This document shows, piece after piece, positions 35,232-48,200 of a stretch of DNA of 64,000 nt; positions within the stretch are counted from its first letter, which is position 1, and each line of letters opens with the position of its first letter. Origin of the DNA: Tetracladium setigerum. Its lineage: Eukaryota; Ascomycota; Leotiomycetes; Helotiales. The notes below the pieces were generated by a model. It worked only from the letters and a program-made list of their open reading frames with translations, searched no databases and had not been told where the DNA came from. The DNA lies in the NCBI GenBank assembly GCA_031472005.1, contig PZJY01000004.1:2702556-2766555 (forward strand). The letters are read 5' to 3'. Made by a program: the position numbers and the translations under genes.

Positions 35232-36500
35232 ATGCCTCAACTGACATATTTTGCAACTCAAATTCCTCGAACACTGCGACTAGCAGACATAACGCGTTTC
35301 CCCACCAGAGCCCTAGCAAGACGCGACCTCTCAACCCACAAGAAGCAAAACCGCCTACCCGCTTCCTATTACCGTGGCGGCACATCTCGCGCCCTCATAT
35401 TCCGCCAACAAGATCTACCTGCAGATAGGAGTGAATGGGCGCCAATATTTCGTGGGGTCATTGGCTCCCCTGATCCCAATGGCAGACAACTAGATGGGCT
35501 CGGTGGGGGATATCCAGTCTTTCGAAAGTTTGCGTCGTAGGCCCTTCCACCCATGCGAGTGCCGATGTCGATTATACATTTGCGGCGATTGGGGCGAAGG
35601 ATTCTGAGGTCGACTTCTCTAGCAACTGTGGGAATATGACTTCTGCGATTGGACCTTTTGCTGTGGATATGGGAATGATCACGGGCGAGGAAGGGGAGAT
35701 GACCGTTCGAATACACAACACAAATACTGGGAAGATCATACATTCAAAATTTCTGGTCGCAGAAGGAGAAGCGGTTGCGGATGGCCGATTTGCGATTGAT
35801 GGAGTTGCAGGGACAGCTTCAAGGATTGAATTAGCCTTCATAAATCCAGCGTCAGAAAAGCTAGGTCGTCAAATTTGCTCTAAAGCTAACAGAAAACAGA
35901 GGCTCCAAGACTGGCAAATTATTACCAACTGGGAATGTTGTGGATACGTTTGACGGGGCTAGTGCAACTTGTATTGATGCTGGCAACCCATGCGTCTTCA
36001 TCCAAGCATCAGATCTCCAGATTGATGGAACGATCCTACCTGATCAGATCGAGGCCCATCCTACGCTTCTTGCAAGGCTCGAGTCCATCAGGCGGAAGGC
36101 TTCGGTGGCAATGGGTCTTAGTCTGGACGAGGCCTCCACTCCAGGCTCTATTCCAAAGATCGCAATGGTTTCAAAGCCAGCATCACATACTCTACTATCT
36201 GGCGAGTCGATCGATGACAGTATGATGGATCTAGTTGTCAGAGCACTTTCTGTTGGGCAGCCTCATCGTGCCGTACCTATTACCGTGGCACTGGCCGTTG
36301 CAGCAGCAGCCAATATCGAAGGCTCTACAGTATTTCAGACCATCTCAAGCGAGCGGGTTGACCTAGCTGGTATCACATTGGGACATTCAAGCGGAAAGAT
36401 CATGGTCGGTGCCAATTTTGATGAGCATGGCTCTCTAACAGAAGCTACAGTCTTCCGGACGGCAAGAAGACTCATGGAGGGAACCGTATATTGGAAATGA
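35232..36500 (+). CDS. PrpF-family isomerase (methylaconitate isomerase-like), with an apparent frameshift
   Basis: Exons 35232-35850 and 35900-36500. The chain has the two-lobed diaminopimelate-epimerase-like fold seen in PrpF: YYRGGTSRALIF near the start, DGLGGGISSLSKVCVV, SSNCGNMTSAIGPFAVD with the active-site Cys, and DAGNPCVFIQASDL with the second Cys. PrpF isomerises 2-methylaconitate in the 2-methylcitrate route of propionyl-CoA use; some fungal members act on related acids, so the substrate is not certain. About 45 residues before the fold are rich in Arg, Ser and Thr and lack acids except one, like a mitochondrial presequence. The frame breaks at the G run 35505-35509; one G more gives 406 aa. 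Confidence 0.88.
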
Positions 36501-36938
36501 TATTGCATCTCTTACAGAAATTTTTATACACAGGGTATCAATTTTTACTGTTCGAATCGATAACTCTGCACCTTTTTAGCAACGTTCCATTACAAGCCAC
36601 AGTGCAAAGACCTTAAACGGACCATCTCATCCTTGAAAAACTCGCTGTCAAAGCCCAGCAATTTTCGATTGAAATTTCATCCTCATATCTGTCTCTGCAT
36701 CTTTCTTCTTCTACTACTTGATAATTATTCGATGCCTCTGCCTGGTCATATGTTTGCCCAATGTGCTCCCCACTACCCCGCTCGCCGAGTTTGTCGTATG
36801 GTAATTAGTGCTCGAGGGGTTTTGCACCAACCCCATCTTTAAGCTCTCACATCAACGACCTCAACAATCTCGAAGGTGTCGATTTAACTTCTCGCGCATC
36901 GCAAACCGCCAACTAACAATAACAAGAGTCTAGCAAAC
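36501..36938. promoter_or_regulatory. PrpF 3' flank and transaldolase promoter
   Basis: About 440 bp between a stop and a start on the same strand. No defined element seen. Confidence 0.5.
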
Positions 36939-38243
36939 ATGCCGTCTTCCCAAAATTTACTGCAGTTATTGCAAACTCGCACCATTGTCGACTGCGATAC
37001 AATGGATGTGGAAGGTAATTGCCCCCATACAAGGTTCAATCACATAGCTAACAATTGAGTAGTCGCAAAGAAACTCGGCCCGTTTGTTGACTGTACCTCT
37101 AACCAAGTACCGTACTTCGCAGCCATTTCATTTGTGGCATGTTCTGACAAATGCGAACAGGCTATTGCGTTTTTCGAACTCGCCAAACCGGAGCACGCAG
37201 AGATTATTCGAAAGTCGGTTGAACTTTCGAAGTCCTTGGTAGCAGAATACACAGATATCTCACCAACTGAGTTGGCTGTTGAGTTATCTGTATGTGTACC
37301 ACGATTTCCCTACTTATTGCTTTATCGGGTGAATTATTCGTGCTAATGAACTTCATAGATGGTCAGTCTTCAACTTGAGATCTCGCGATATGTAACGGGG
37401 TTTGTTCATGTCCAAACAAATCCGCTTCATTCGTTTGATACCGATAAGATGGTCACCGATGCACGAAGTAAGCCACATGTCTTGTACTCTCCGTTTTTGG
37501 AACAAAGGTCTAACGGTTCGGTAGGAATTGTGGGACTATTTAAGCATCTAGACTCCAACTTCGATACTAAGCGAGTTTGTATCAAGATCCCTAGTACATG
37601 GGAAGGACTGCAAGCCTGTCGATTGCTCGAGTCAACAGGAACAACCACTTTGGCGACGACCTTATTCGTCATCGAGCAATTTGTTCTTGCTGGGGAAGTG
37701 GGATGTCATTATATCGCCCCTTATGTTAATGAACTCAAGGTTCATTTTGAAAAGGGGTACTGCCTCTTCCTAAAACTTCAAGCCAGTCTACTAAAAAATT
37801 CCAAGGTTCATCGATCACAACAAAGCACAGCATCTCTGTGTTGAGGCGCAAAGATACTACGAAAATCACAAACTTTCTACTCAAGTGCTTCCGGCAAGCT
37901 TAACATCTATCGATGAAGTTATGCAACTTGCTGGGGTTCACCACATTACAATATCACCGCCACTTCTTGCCGAGCTTTCGAGCACACCAGCTTCCGAGCT
38001 TAAAGTCCTATCTCTCTTTGACTCGGTACCAGCAGATCTCAAATCTCTACCACTTGGTTCTTTCAAGGATAATGAAGCAAGTTTCAGGCTTGCGTTTAAT
38101 CTGCGGGATGATGGTGAAGGCGCCAGGAAGTTGGTGCAGGTGAGGCATTCGTTCTCCTCCACCCCGAGTACGACGTTAATTGAATACAGGCTATCAATAT
38201 ATTTTGCGATATGCAGATCAAGTTCGAAGCCATGATGGCCTAG
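36939..38243 (+). CDS. Transaldolase family protein
   Basis: Six exons: 36939-37014, 37063-37106, 37161-37289, 37359-37756, 37806-38139 and 38190-38243, giving 344 aa with no frameshift. Family marks are IVDCDTMD near the N-terminus (catalytic Asp region), FVDCTSNQAIAFFELA across the third exon junction, and RVCIKIPSTWEG with the Schiff-base Lys near residue 159. Later come YIAPYVNEL and LAGVHHITISPPLL. The TIM-barrel enzyme moves a dihydroxyacetone unit between sugar phosphates in the non-oxidative pentose phosphate pathway. This copy seems more divergent than housekeeping transaldolase (for example VGCHYIAPYVNEL and a shortened C-terminus), so it may be a paralogue. It lies 0.9 kb upstream of a GH43 gene on the same strand. 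Confidence 0.88.
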
Positions 38244-39124
38244 CAAATGCTTTTGAGATCTCGAGACCAAAAGGGGTTGTCCCAAGCCGGCCATTCATTC
38301 AGACCTTAGTATAAGGTGAGGTTTCAAGAAAAAATATTGATTTTCTTTCGCCACCCCGCAGTGTTTGTCGATGTTCTCTTATGGATGTTCCGTTGACAAC
38401 AAATTTCATCCTAGTATCTTCCTCTGCTGCTTCTTTGATGTGTATTTTGCATCCCAGCCCACATCCCACCTTCATCCGGAACCACGGATCTGTCATAAAT
38501 CATTGCCCGAGTACGATTTGCCAGCCTAAAAATTACCGCCTCTCTTCCAAACGCAAGCACATCCCTGTTTTATCTGGGGCATCATTGCCTACCTTCAAAA
38601 CATTGACAATCATATTTTATGAGAGACGTACATAATACCATATTTCATTACAGAATCTCGAGATCAAGGATAGCTGCAGCGCACTATCGTTTGACCCAAC
38701 TTTTCTCTTATTTCACAGCAAACTGTATGCTCCATACCCATCTTTCCTATTCAATCTTATCACGCCAATCTAGCTACCTGGACTTTGGATGAAGCTTCTC
38801 TCTCTCTTTTACCGGGAAGCGAAAATGAGGGGTTGGTTCGCTTCACATTTATCCGGTTGGGATTAGTGATGTCCTAACCCACTCTTGAAGTCAGACAGAC
38901 GATGCTTACCTATGAGAATAAAAATAAGAGGATCTCAGACCAAATCACAACCTCAATATTCCACCAATTAAGATGGTTACTGCTGTGCTTTGCTTCTTGG
39001 TATAAAGACAACCAATCTTCACTTAATCGATGAAAGCTCACTTTAAAATAGTCTAATAGGATTTTCTCGACACGAACCAACCCTTTAAGAATAACAAGTT
39101 GTCGTCTGCTACGTCTCACATAAA
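38244..39124. promoter_or_regulatory. Upstream region of the GH43 gene
   Basis: About 880 bp following the transaldolase stop. By eye I could not find a clear xylanase-regulator box, so no regulatory claim is made. Confidence 0.45.
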
Positions 39125-40924
39125 ATGGCTCTAAGCACCTACAACAACCCCATCATCCCAGGTTTCAATCCGGACCCCTCTATCATTCGCCACAAAGACG
39201 CCTACTATCTCATAACCTCCTCGTTCGAATATTTTCCTGGTATTCCCATCTACCACAGTACCGATCTCATCAACTGGAAATTAATCAACCACGTCCTAAC
39301 CCGGCGCAGCCAACTCGACATTCGCACGCCTGAACCAGGTGGCGGAATTTGGGCTCCCAGTATCCGCGAGCACAACGGGGAATTCTATGTCACTGCTGCA
39401 TCTTACGATCGATATAGACCTCAGTACGATGATCGTGTTTGGCCAAGAGGATTTTATGTGAAGACAGATGATCTGTGGAGGAAGGATGGGTGGAGTGATC
39501 CGATATATTTTGATGCTGTTGGGTTTGATCAGGATGTGAGTCCTCCTTTTGAAACCTCTCAATGTTGAATCCGAGGGGAAGAAACATCAGTCTGACCGAC
39601 GAGGAAAGCTCTTCTGGGATGACGATGGAACAGTCTACCTCTCCACGACCTACCGCAAGCATCCCCGCACTCCAGTTACACCCCAAATCAAAGATTTCGC
39701 CGTCCACATCACCACCGTCGATCTTGCCACCGGTTCTAGCACTTCTCCCTCCACCTTGATAAAATCATCTCCATCAGGCATTGCAGAGGGATCTCACATT
39801 CTCAAACGTGGAAAATTCTACTACCTGTTCACAGCAGAAGGTGGAACCGAAGAAGGCCATTGCGAATGGGTTGCAAGATCCGAAAAAGGGCCTTTGGGAC
39901 CATGGGAAATCGGCGAGAAAAACCCGCTCTGGCGGAATGGTGTGGATGATGAAGTGCAAAATACAGGTCATGCTGATTTTGTGGTTGATGGGGAGGGGAG
40001 ATGGTGGGCTGTTTTCCTAGGCGTGAGACCTGTGAAGGACGGGAATGTGTGGAGGACTTCTGTTTTTGGTAATTCTGGCTATTCATATTTCTTTGTGAGA
40101 TGAAGACTAATTAATTATTGCACATACAGGCCGCGAAAGTTACCTTGTCCCAATGACATGGGAAGACGACTGGCCGGTCATAAACAACGGGCAAAAAGTA
40201 GCGCTTCAACCTCAAGGACCGGGATTATACAAGAAACCTCACGATCCATCATGGCGTGATGATTTTACCTCCACCGAAATGGGATTGGGATGGTACCGTA
40301 AAAGTAAGCTCTCCTCATTCGTTCTCCTAATGCCACATCTCAAAAATAAACCTATTCATACTTACAAAAAAAGACACACCTACCAAAATCGACTTCTCCC
40401 TGATAGAGAACCCAAACCACCTCCGTCTAAAAGGCGGGCCATATAACCTCAGCTGGCCAGCCTGCCCCACCCTGTTCCTCCGCAAGCAAACAAGCCGCAT
40501 TGGAACTTGGGAAACAGCGCTATCATTCTCCCCCACCTCCGACAGAACAGAAGCCGGAACCGTAGTATGGTGGAACTACTTCACTTACAGCTCTCTCGGG
40601 ATCCGTCTCTCCCCCACTAACAACAAGAAGAGAATCCTTAGATTTCGACCGGCTGAGGGGGAAGTCGTTGATGTAGAGTTAGAAGGAGATTCATATGAGG
40701 AAGTGAGGTTGGTCGTTAAGTGTGAGGAGTTGAAATATGTGTTTGGGTTTGCGAGGGGAGGGGAAGATTTGAAGTGGGTGGGAGAGGTGAGTACGGATGC
40801 TATGACGGCGGATCCGCCGGTTGGTGCACCGTTTACGGGCATGTTGTTGGGGCTTTATGCGTTTGGGGAGATGGAACCTTGTTTGGTTCCGGCGGACTTT
40901 GCGTATGCTCAGTTTTCTATTTAG
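39125..40924 (+). CDS. Glycoside hydrolase family 43 (beta-xylosidase / arabinofuranosidase type)
   Basis: Four exons: 39125-39535, 39609-40068, 40130-40303 and 40374-40924, 531 aa. The five-bladed propeller starts NNPIIPGFNPDPSII (catalytic base D17). FDQDLFWDDDGTVYLS (residues 134-149) carries the pKa-setting Asp, and IAEGSHILKRG the acid Glu near 198. The C-terminal 200 residues form the beta-sandwich typical of two-domain GH43 beta-xylosidases (DDFTSTEMGLGWYRK onward, ending PADFAYAQFSI). The acceptor at 39608 is chosen because it gives the family sequence FDQDLFW; one at 39590 would insert six residues. No signal peptide is seen, so it is probably intracellular, acting on imported xylo-oligosaccharides. 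No frameshift. Confidence 0.93.
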
Positions 40925-42352
40925 GGGAGTGTGTGCTTGGTGATACGTGAGTACATGCTTCATGATTTGGATGTCGACAGATCCAGCAATTCACTTAAAA
41001 CTACGGAACAAAGACATGGACAATTCCTACACTCATCCACAAATTCTCTTCCCCTCTTGCCTCATGGTGAAATCAAAATAAAATGTTAGCCTCTCTTTAA
41101 ATGATGGAGAGGAGACAAATCATCTCACTTCTAGAACAGGAAGGTTGGACCAAGATTTTAGCGTGCATGCTAAGCTCGTTTATTTTTGCATGTACATATA
41201 ACACTCTTTATTTCAAAATGAAACAGGAGTATACGCCACGTAATACTTGAACACCTCGTTCTATCCTCCGAGAGCAAGTTGGAAGCCTCTATTTTCGGAA
41301 ATGACCGGATTTCCAAGATCATTGAGGATGAATACTGGGGTGCCGTCTAATAAGAGAATAACTTTGACGAATGCCCCCAGGGAATTGGAATATACTGCAG
41401 CCTTTTGTTTCGAGAGGTGATGAGGTTAATAGCCATTAGGCAGATAAAGTTCATGTACTGGGAAGTACTGGCAAACGCATCAAAAGTCGAGAATAATTCG
41501 GCAGTGTAGATAGCTCAACAGTCAACAATTTTCAACAACTAGTCCATTTTCGATGAAAAAAAGAGATGAGAAATCCTTTGAGAACTTGACAGGGAAAGTC
41601 AAGAAAGCGCAACTAGAGGTCATAATAATAGAATAACAGCCTAATCCCCAATCAGTATGACTTTTCAGGGTTGGGTGAGTTGGTGGCGCGTTCATGTATT
41701 TTTGGTTGCTTCTCATCTTGAATGTGCTCGTCCTCCAGCTGACGGCGGGAATCGATCATTATATATATATTCCATAAATAGCGAGTACTTGAGAGAGATG
41801 CCATCTGGCAATTTCATCTCATTTACAGAGCGATGCAACTACGTGAAAGATTCATAGTTGAATTGGCAACGTAACTGACAAGGATGAGGAATTTCTCATC
41901 TATTTGTTAATTCGCATTTAATCTATTCTTACAGACGAGCGATGTAAACCCGCCTCATGGATGAAATAAGTTAGGGATTGATCATTGATCGTCAAAAGTA
42001 ATTTAAATGAGGGAGGATGGAATGCTGCGGTAAGGAGACGAGGACGTAGAGATGGACAAGTAGGAGGACTTCAGGTTAGATGACAGGATCTTGATGGAGA
42101 TAATGAGACAGATAATTTCGCTCGTTACGTATGTGAGATCAACAGGAGTTGGCTTAATTTTACCATGAAATCCCAACGTTTTGATATTTATGATTTCGTG
42201 TACTAATTCTACGAGACTGACCGTCTTGGACCCCTTCTTGCTCTTCACCTCTTATAATCTTTTGTCTTCATAAGCATAAAATGCAAACAACTCCAGAACT
42301 CCATTGCCAACCAACCTGGTCATTCCCTCTACCATCCATCTAACCACCCACT
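40925..42352. other. Convergent spacer between GH43 and GH3
   Basis: 1.4 kb between two stop codons. No gene, no striking repeat. Confidence 0.6.
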
Positions 42353-45258
42353 TTAAAACCAACCCGTCAATTTAAAGTCCCTGGAACTCGCGCCAACCCT
42401 AATAATAAACGTTCCCTTACTGGGCATGATCCAATTCTGCGTCACCACATCCCAATAACTCAAATCTCTCCTCGTCAAACCGAAATGGACCGTCTTCGTC
42501 TCGCCCTGCTCCAACGGGACCTTCTCGAAGCCCCGAAGAACCTTGATGGGGAAGTCGATAGGGATGAACTTGGGGTCTTGGTTGACAATGTCGTCGTATT
42601 TGACGTAGAGTTGGACGACTTCCTGGCCGAAGCGTGAGCCGGTGTTGGTAATGTCGATGGAAACATTTGCGTAGACGTTCCACAGGTCGGCGTTTCCGCC
42701 TTCATCGCCACCGGCTGGGGAAGGTTCTTGTTTGATATCGTAGCCTTCGGGGTAGGGGTATTGGCCCTTTTTGATGTCGGATACCTTGTCGAGGTATGGG
42801 TAGACGAATTTCTGGAGTTTGCGGAAGTTACTGGGAAAGAGAGCCTCCTTTGGATCTGGAAGATCGGTACTGTAGACCGGTGGAGAGACTCCAGCAGGTC
42901 GGGCAGCGGGGAGTGGGGTTTTCTTGAGAACTTTCGCGATTGTAAGATTGGAGTAGGAGAATTTGGTGTACGAAAGTCCAAAGCCGAATGGGAATCTAGG
43001 TACAATGTTTGCTTTGTCAAAGTGACGGTAGTCGATATAGAGGCCTTCAGAGAAGTCTTGTTGGGGGACTACTCCGTTCGCGAAGTATAGAACCTTGGCT
43101 CCTGGACCATAGTCATCCAAAGACTTTCCAATTGTGTATGGGAGCTTGCCACTGGGATTAGCAACTCCGAGTATGATATCCGCAATCGCATTTCCGCTCT
43201 CTTGGCCCGGAAGATTGGCCATGATAACCGCCTTGACACGTGGATGATCAATCCACTTCTCAAGGATGACAGGACCAACAGAATGAATGACGACGATGGT
43301 TTTGCCTTTTCCACCACCACATCCGTTTGCTACGGTAACAATCAGCTCATCACCACCATTCTGCAGGAACAAATCGTTTCGATCGCCGTGAACGGGGCCA
43401 TCTGCCAAGTATCCTTCACCGGAATCTGAGTTCGCAAAAACAATGCAGACATCTTGTTTGAGGATTCCAGGAATCTTGTTGAAGGATGGAGTATTGGATG
43501 GATATGAGGAGACGGTAACACGATCCTTGTTGAATGCCTTCTCTAGTGCAGAAGCGGGAGTGATCAAGTATGGGAACTCCACTGCTCCAGACCCCCAGCC
43601 TGAAGCTAAGGTACCTTGATTGCAACCCCGATCCGGGCAGGCGTTAGGGCCTCTGCCTTCACCAGCGTCTTCTCCAAAGATTCCTACTCGGAGATTCTTG
43701 TCGTGTTCACCCTCAGTCCAGCCATCCTTGCTCAATGGCAGCGTGTTGTCAACATTCTTAACGAGAACAGTGCCCTCGGTTGCAATCTTTCGAGCCAGGA
43801 GTCCATGTGCCTCGTCTCCTTCACCTTGAACATTGACGAATTTATTGACCTCCTCTTGGTCCTCAATGGTAGGGCTGCCGTGGTGGACACGTCCCATCTT
43901 GTCGTTAGTCCAGGAGGAGAAATTCGGTCCCTTGCCATCGAACTTTGACGTGTCATCCTGTCCCATTTGATACCAAGCTGCTACAATTCGAGTGACCATA
44001 TCATTAAGTCTCTCAACAGGCAATGAACCATTCAACACGGATCTGCTCAATTCAGGTCCCCAGAGAGACTTCCCATCTACCCATCGTAACCCATCACCAG
44101 GCATGCTCATGTCCAGCCCAGCCAAAGCACTGGCAACACCAGATCTTTGTGCCAGCCAATCGGATTGTACGAAACCTTGGAATCCATACTCATCCTTGAG
44201 GATGCCATTAAGAAGTTTCGAGTTTCCACAAGAGTAGGAATTGTTCGTCATCTGGTAACTGCACATGACACTTCCAACTCCCGCCTTAACAGCGTCTTGG
44301 AAGGGCCAAGCGTAAATCTCGTGCATCGCCCGATCGTTGATATTCGAGGACATGGCACTAGGAAGACCCCATTCCCAGCTCTGACGAAAGTGCTCTTGCT
44401 CGTTGCCAACGAAATGTTTGATCGTGGCAATGACACCTTCCTCCTGGATACCTTTGATTGTTTGTGCAGCTGCAATTCCTTGCAATACTGGATCCGATCC
44501 GAATCCCTCCCAGTTACGCCCACCAGCTGGCATTCTCCCAATAGGTCCAACACAAGGTCCAAGGAGAACGTTGATTCCCTTCAACCTCGCCTCTTTCCCA
44601 TGTGCTCTGCCCCTCAAATACATCAACTCCTTATTCCAGGTCGCTCCAACCGTGATACCCGCCGGAAAGGCTGTAGAATTATCTGCGAATCTCAACCCCA
44701 AAGGTCCATCCTGCAGCGCAAGACCAGGAAATCCCACGCCATTAGCAGGCGCTGTGTTTCCAACTGCTAATCCCATCTGCCATCCTGTCCCAGTTGTAAT
44801 GTTGACCTTCTCCGGCAGTGTCATTTTCTCCACCAGTTTCGCAGCTTTGGCATAACTCTCACTCCATTGATTCACTGTTCCTCCAAGCGGAGTAGGATAC
44901 CACGGCGGCGAAAGCCCATCCTTCGGAGTTCCCTTCTTGTATAAAACATAACCCCCGCACCCAGCACAGCCCAGAACGCAACCACAACACCCAATATCAC
45001 CAGCAGGCATTTCGAGCGCCTCTTGATGGTGGATTTCAATCCTTGAAGAAACCCTCCGCTGGGCTCATCGTATGCCGAGACGGATTGGGAATGCTGGGGA
45101 AGGAAATCGGTTGCGTCGAGATCGGAATCGTTGTCGGAGTCGCTGGAGGAGCGGTAGGCATCTTCGAGGGACTTACGGAGGGGAATGCTTTCGTTGTTCT
45201 TGTGTTTATGGGCTGCGAGGAGGCCTTCGCGGCTACGACCTGCTTCGGCGCGATCCAT
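42353..45258 (-). CDS. Membrane-anchored GH3 beta-glucosidase, with an apparent frameshift
   Basis: Single exon on the minus strand, 968 aa if one base is added. The first 80 residues (MDRAEAGRSREGLLAAHKHK, then a Ser/Asp-rich stretch and KSTIKRRSK) are cytosolic. CLLVILGVVVAFWAVLGAG (about 82-100) is a single membrane span, making a type II protein with the catalytic part outside. The GH3 domain has VEKMTLPEKVNITTGTGWQM, the substrate region GRNWEGFGSDP, and the nucleophile Asp in FVQSDWLAQRSG near residue 366. A second GH3 domain and a C-terminal fibronectin-III-like domain (PIKVLRGFEKVPLEQGETK) follow. This layout matches fungal bglE-type enzymes. The anchor and the catalytic part are one frame apart at the C run 44952-44956; one added base joins them. 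Confidence 0.92.
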
Positions 45259-48200
45259 GATCGTTAGGTGTGAGGTTGTTGTCGATGAAGAGAAATGGTG
45301 CGATAGAAGCTATCCGACAGGGGAAGCTAATCACGGAGCTTGGATCATTCAAACCTCATGTGCAGGAAGGAAAGTTTTAAAAGTATTAGAGACGGTCAGT
45401 TTGATCAATAAAGGTTGCAGCGGTGAAGGATAGTTGCAGGTTTGATTGTAGAATTGTTGTCAGTGCAGTTGGGTTGATGGAAATCGTGAGGTTGTCGACG
45501 TCTCGCGGAAGAGCTTCCGCTCGCCTGGATGCAAGAATAAGCACATACTGTACATCACGGGGTGATCCGCAAGCAGTTGATGAAACTTCATTAATTAGGT
45601 ACTAGATCGTGTTATATTCCATTGTCTGTATCACTTATTGTCACTTATTGTATGATCGTCAGATATTTGTGGGGAAGATTACAATTGTGATGGAGCTTCA
45701 TTTCAAAGTCAAGCATGAATATTCCCCCACAATTCGCTAAATGACACCCCAGTTCCTGTGCTCAGATCAGGACGTTTGCTTACAGTTAATTCTCTCAAGA
45801 GTTTAACGAAGAAATTGATTCTTGTCCTCATTGAGCTATCTAAGCAGAAGCTGGAGAATTATCATTTGCTGATCGAGGGTTGTGATTATCATTTCAAAAA
45901 CTAAAGGCTCCTCCGATCACCCACCCCTTCCCCAGTTTGATTACTTCGCGAATTGTCAAGGTATTGGATGTATATCCTCATCTACCCAATCTCCCTTTCC
46001 TCCTTTGCAGTCATGCTCCAGAACTGACAATATACTCATACTCAATCGAAAAGCAAGCCAAAGACAATTCCCTTCGCGTTGTCAACGGGGGCAAGACAAC
46101 AAAGAAAGAAGGGAGTTGGACAACCTTCCTCGCCCAACTCTTCAAGACCTAATGTAGTGTTTGAGTGTATGTGACATTCAACAAATCTCATTTACTACGT
46201 TCCTAAATAAAAGAACCAGGGACTGGGATTCAAACCCCGACCAGGTCAGCCAAATCGTCCAGACATAAATCAAGGGTTTCCATCATTCCATGCCCCCTTT
46301 CATCAATTCGAAACACAGAAAAGGGTATCTCGATATTAACGTAAGATTTACATTCCCTGGAGATTTAAAATACATCACCAGATCACCGAACCAACGTAGA
46401 CGCAACATGGTGTGCATAGTAATCTTTCGCGTTTATGTCATCTTAAAAAAAGAGAGGTCATTCATCGCTCGTGTCTCGAGTAATTTGTGAGTTGGGGTTT
46501 GGTTGTGATATGATAGGAGACTTCATTTGGATATGTACACCAATTAACTGATGAGAACAATATGACACCCTCCATTGTCACGACTTTTTGCAGAGAAACC
46601 ATAACCCAGTTCGTTCCATTCAACTCCCCGTCATTCTCTCATAAAGTACAAGGCATTTACAGAAGAAGCACACGAAATAGCCATGCCATAACGATCAGAA
46701 CATCAGCCACACCAAATCCAAACGAAAAGACAAAGAAGATATTGATGCGACAGGCAGGAAAATCAAGACACCCAGGAACCTCACTCCATGCAGTAACCCA
46801 AGGTCAACAGCACAACTCACATACCTACCAAAGAAAGGATGTTATTTCTTCCTTGCATACTTCTGCTCCCTATGCATCTTCCCCTTCCTTCTCCTCCTCC
46901 TCAATGCCCCAACATCCCCTCTCACTCCTCCAATTCGCTCAACATACAAAGATATATAACGTACAGTACAAATATGCAACGCACTACTGTGCCGAACCAA
47001 GTTTTTCCACACACGCACCCACCCACATCCAAGATACCTCACCTACCGGATGTCTGTACACCGTTTGGTACACACGTTGAGAATTCTCCGATGATGGGAA
47101 TGTTGGTTGGGGAATAAATGATCGTGATTGGAGGAGCACAATAGTAAATGATCGGCAAAGCCGTTGAGATCTGCCCGCCGCATACACGAGAGGAGAGAAC
47201 GTCGGTCTATTTTTGGATAGCATGAGAGATACTTGAACATAGCAGGTTTTAATTGGCTGTGGAGGGAGGAAATGCATTCTTTCAGAGTTTTTTTTCTTAA
47301 TGGAAAAAGATTGACCGAATATGTTTGCGAGCCACCTTCTGGCTCGTGATGATGTGATTTGGAGGGCGAGGAGGGGTAGTTTGAGCTGCTTGCTTGCTGA
47401 CTGGTGGGATGCCGGCATGTCGGCGGTGCAAAAATAAACAAAAGTATAAGTTACTGACATGGAAACGATAGCAGGTATTCGTACATTACGCCAGTGGCAA
47501 AATATGAGAAACTCTAGCTGAGGAGAAAAGGCAACAGGTGGACCTACCTGCTGTGAAGTAACAGTACAGTACGGCATACATGTGACCCGAGGACGGGGAA
47601 ACCGTTGGTTATGCTCGACGCAATAACAAACGCTGTTGCAGTGCATCATTCAAATAATCAGCCAGATACAGTAGACCAACGAAAAAGCAGTGCTCAAAGA
47701 TCTCAGCGCAAGAATAAGCATTTCTCGCCAACTAGTAAACTCCGAGTTGTGCGAGGTGTGTGTTGGCCTTGCAGCCACAAAGACGATGATGGATAGGCTC
47801 GACAGTAGGCTCGGCAGAAAGATACAGTACTGTACAATAATCGGGACGTCACTTGCGTGTACCCGTTACTGTATTGAAACAGATGACGATTAATATTACC
47901 CCATTACCTATCTACCTTACAGAGAAGCCTTCCATTCTTCTCCTGCTTCCGTGGCCAACTTCCGACGGAATAACGTGGCCAGGCCAGCCTCTGTGTCTCA
48001 ACTGAATCAAACAAGGAGTGTGAACTGTACTGTATCCTCCGTACAGTCCGGAGGGAAGGTATAATGAAATCTGGGGAGCAGTAGTGGTCATCAGTTATAA
48101 GAAACTTCATCACTATCCGGACCACTGGGACTCGATATGTGACATGTCAGAGTTGTAAAAGTCGTGCACATGTCAAGTACCTCCGTATAGTAACTGCAGG

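Noticed and set aside
46562..47649. 172-codon plus and 221-codon minus ORFs
   Set aside because: They overlap each other, have irregular composition (Ser/His/Thr or Ser/Pro/Arg rich) and no recognisable motif or splice-supported extension.
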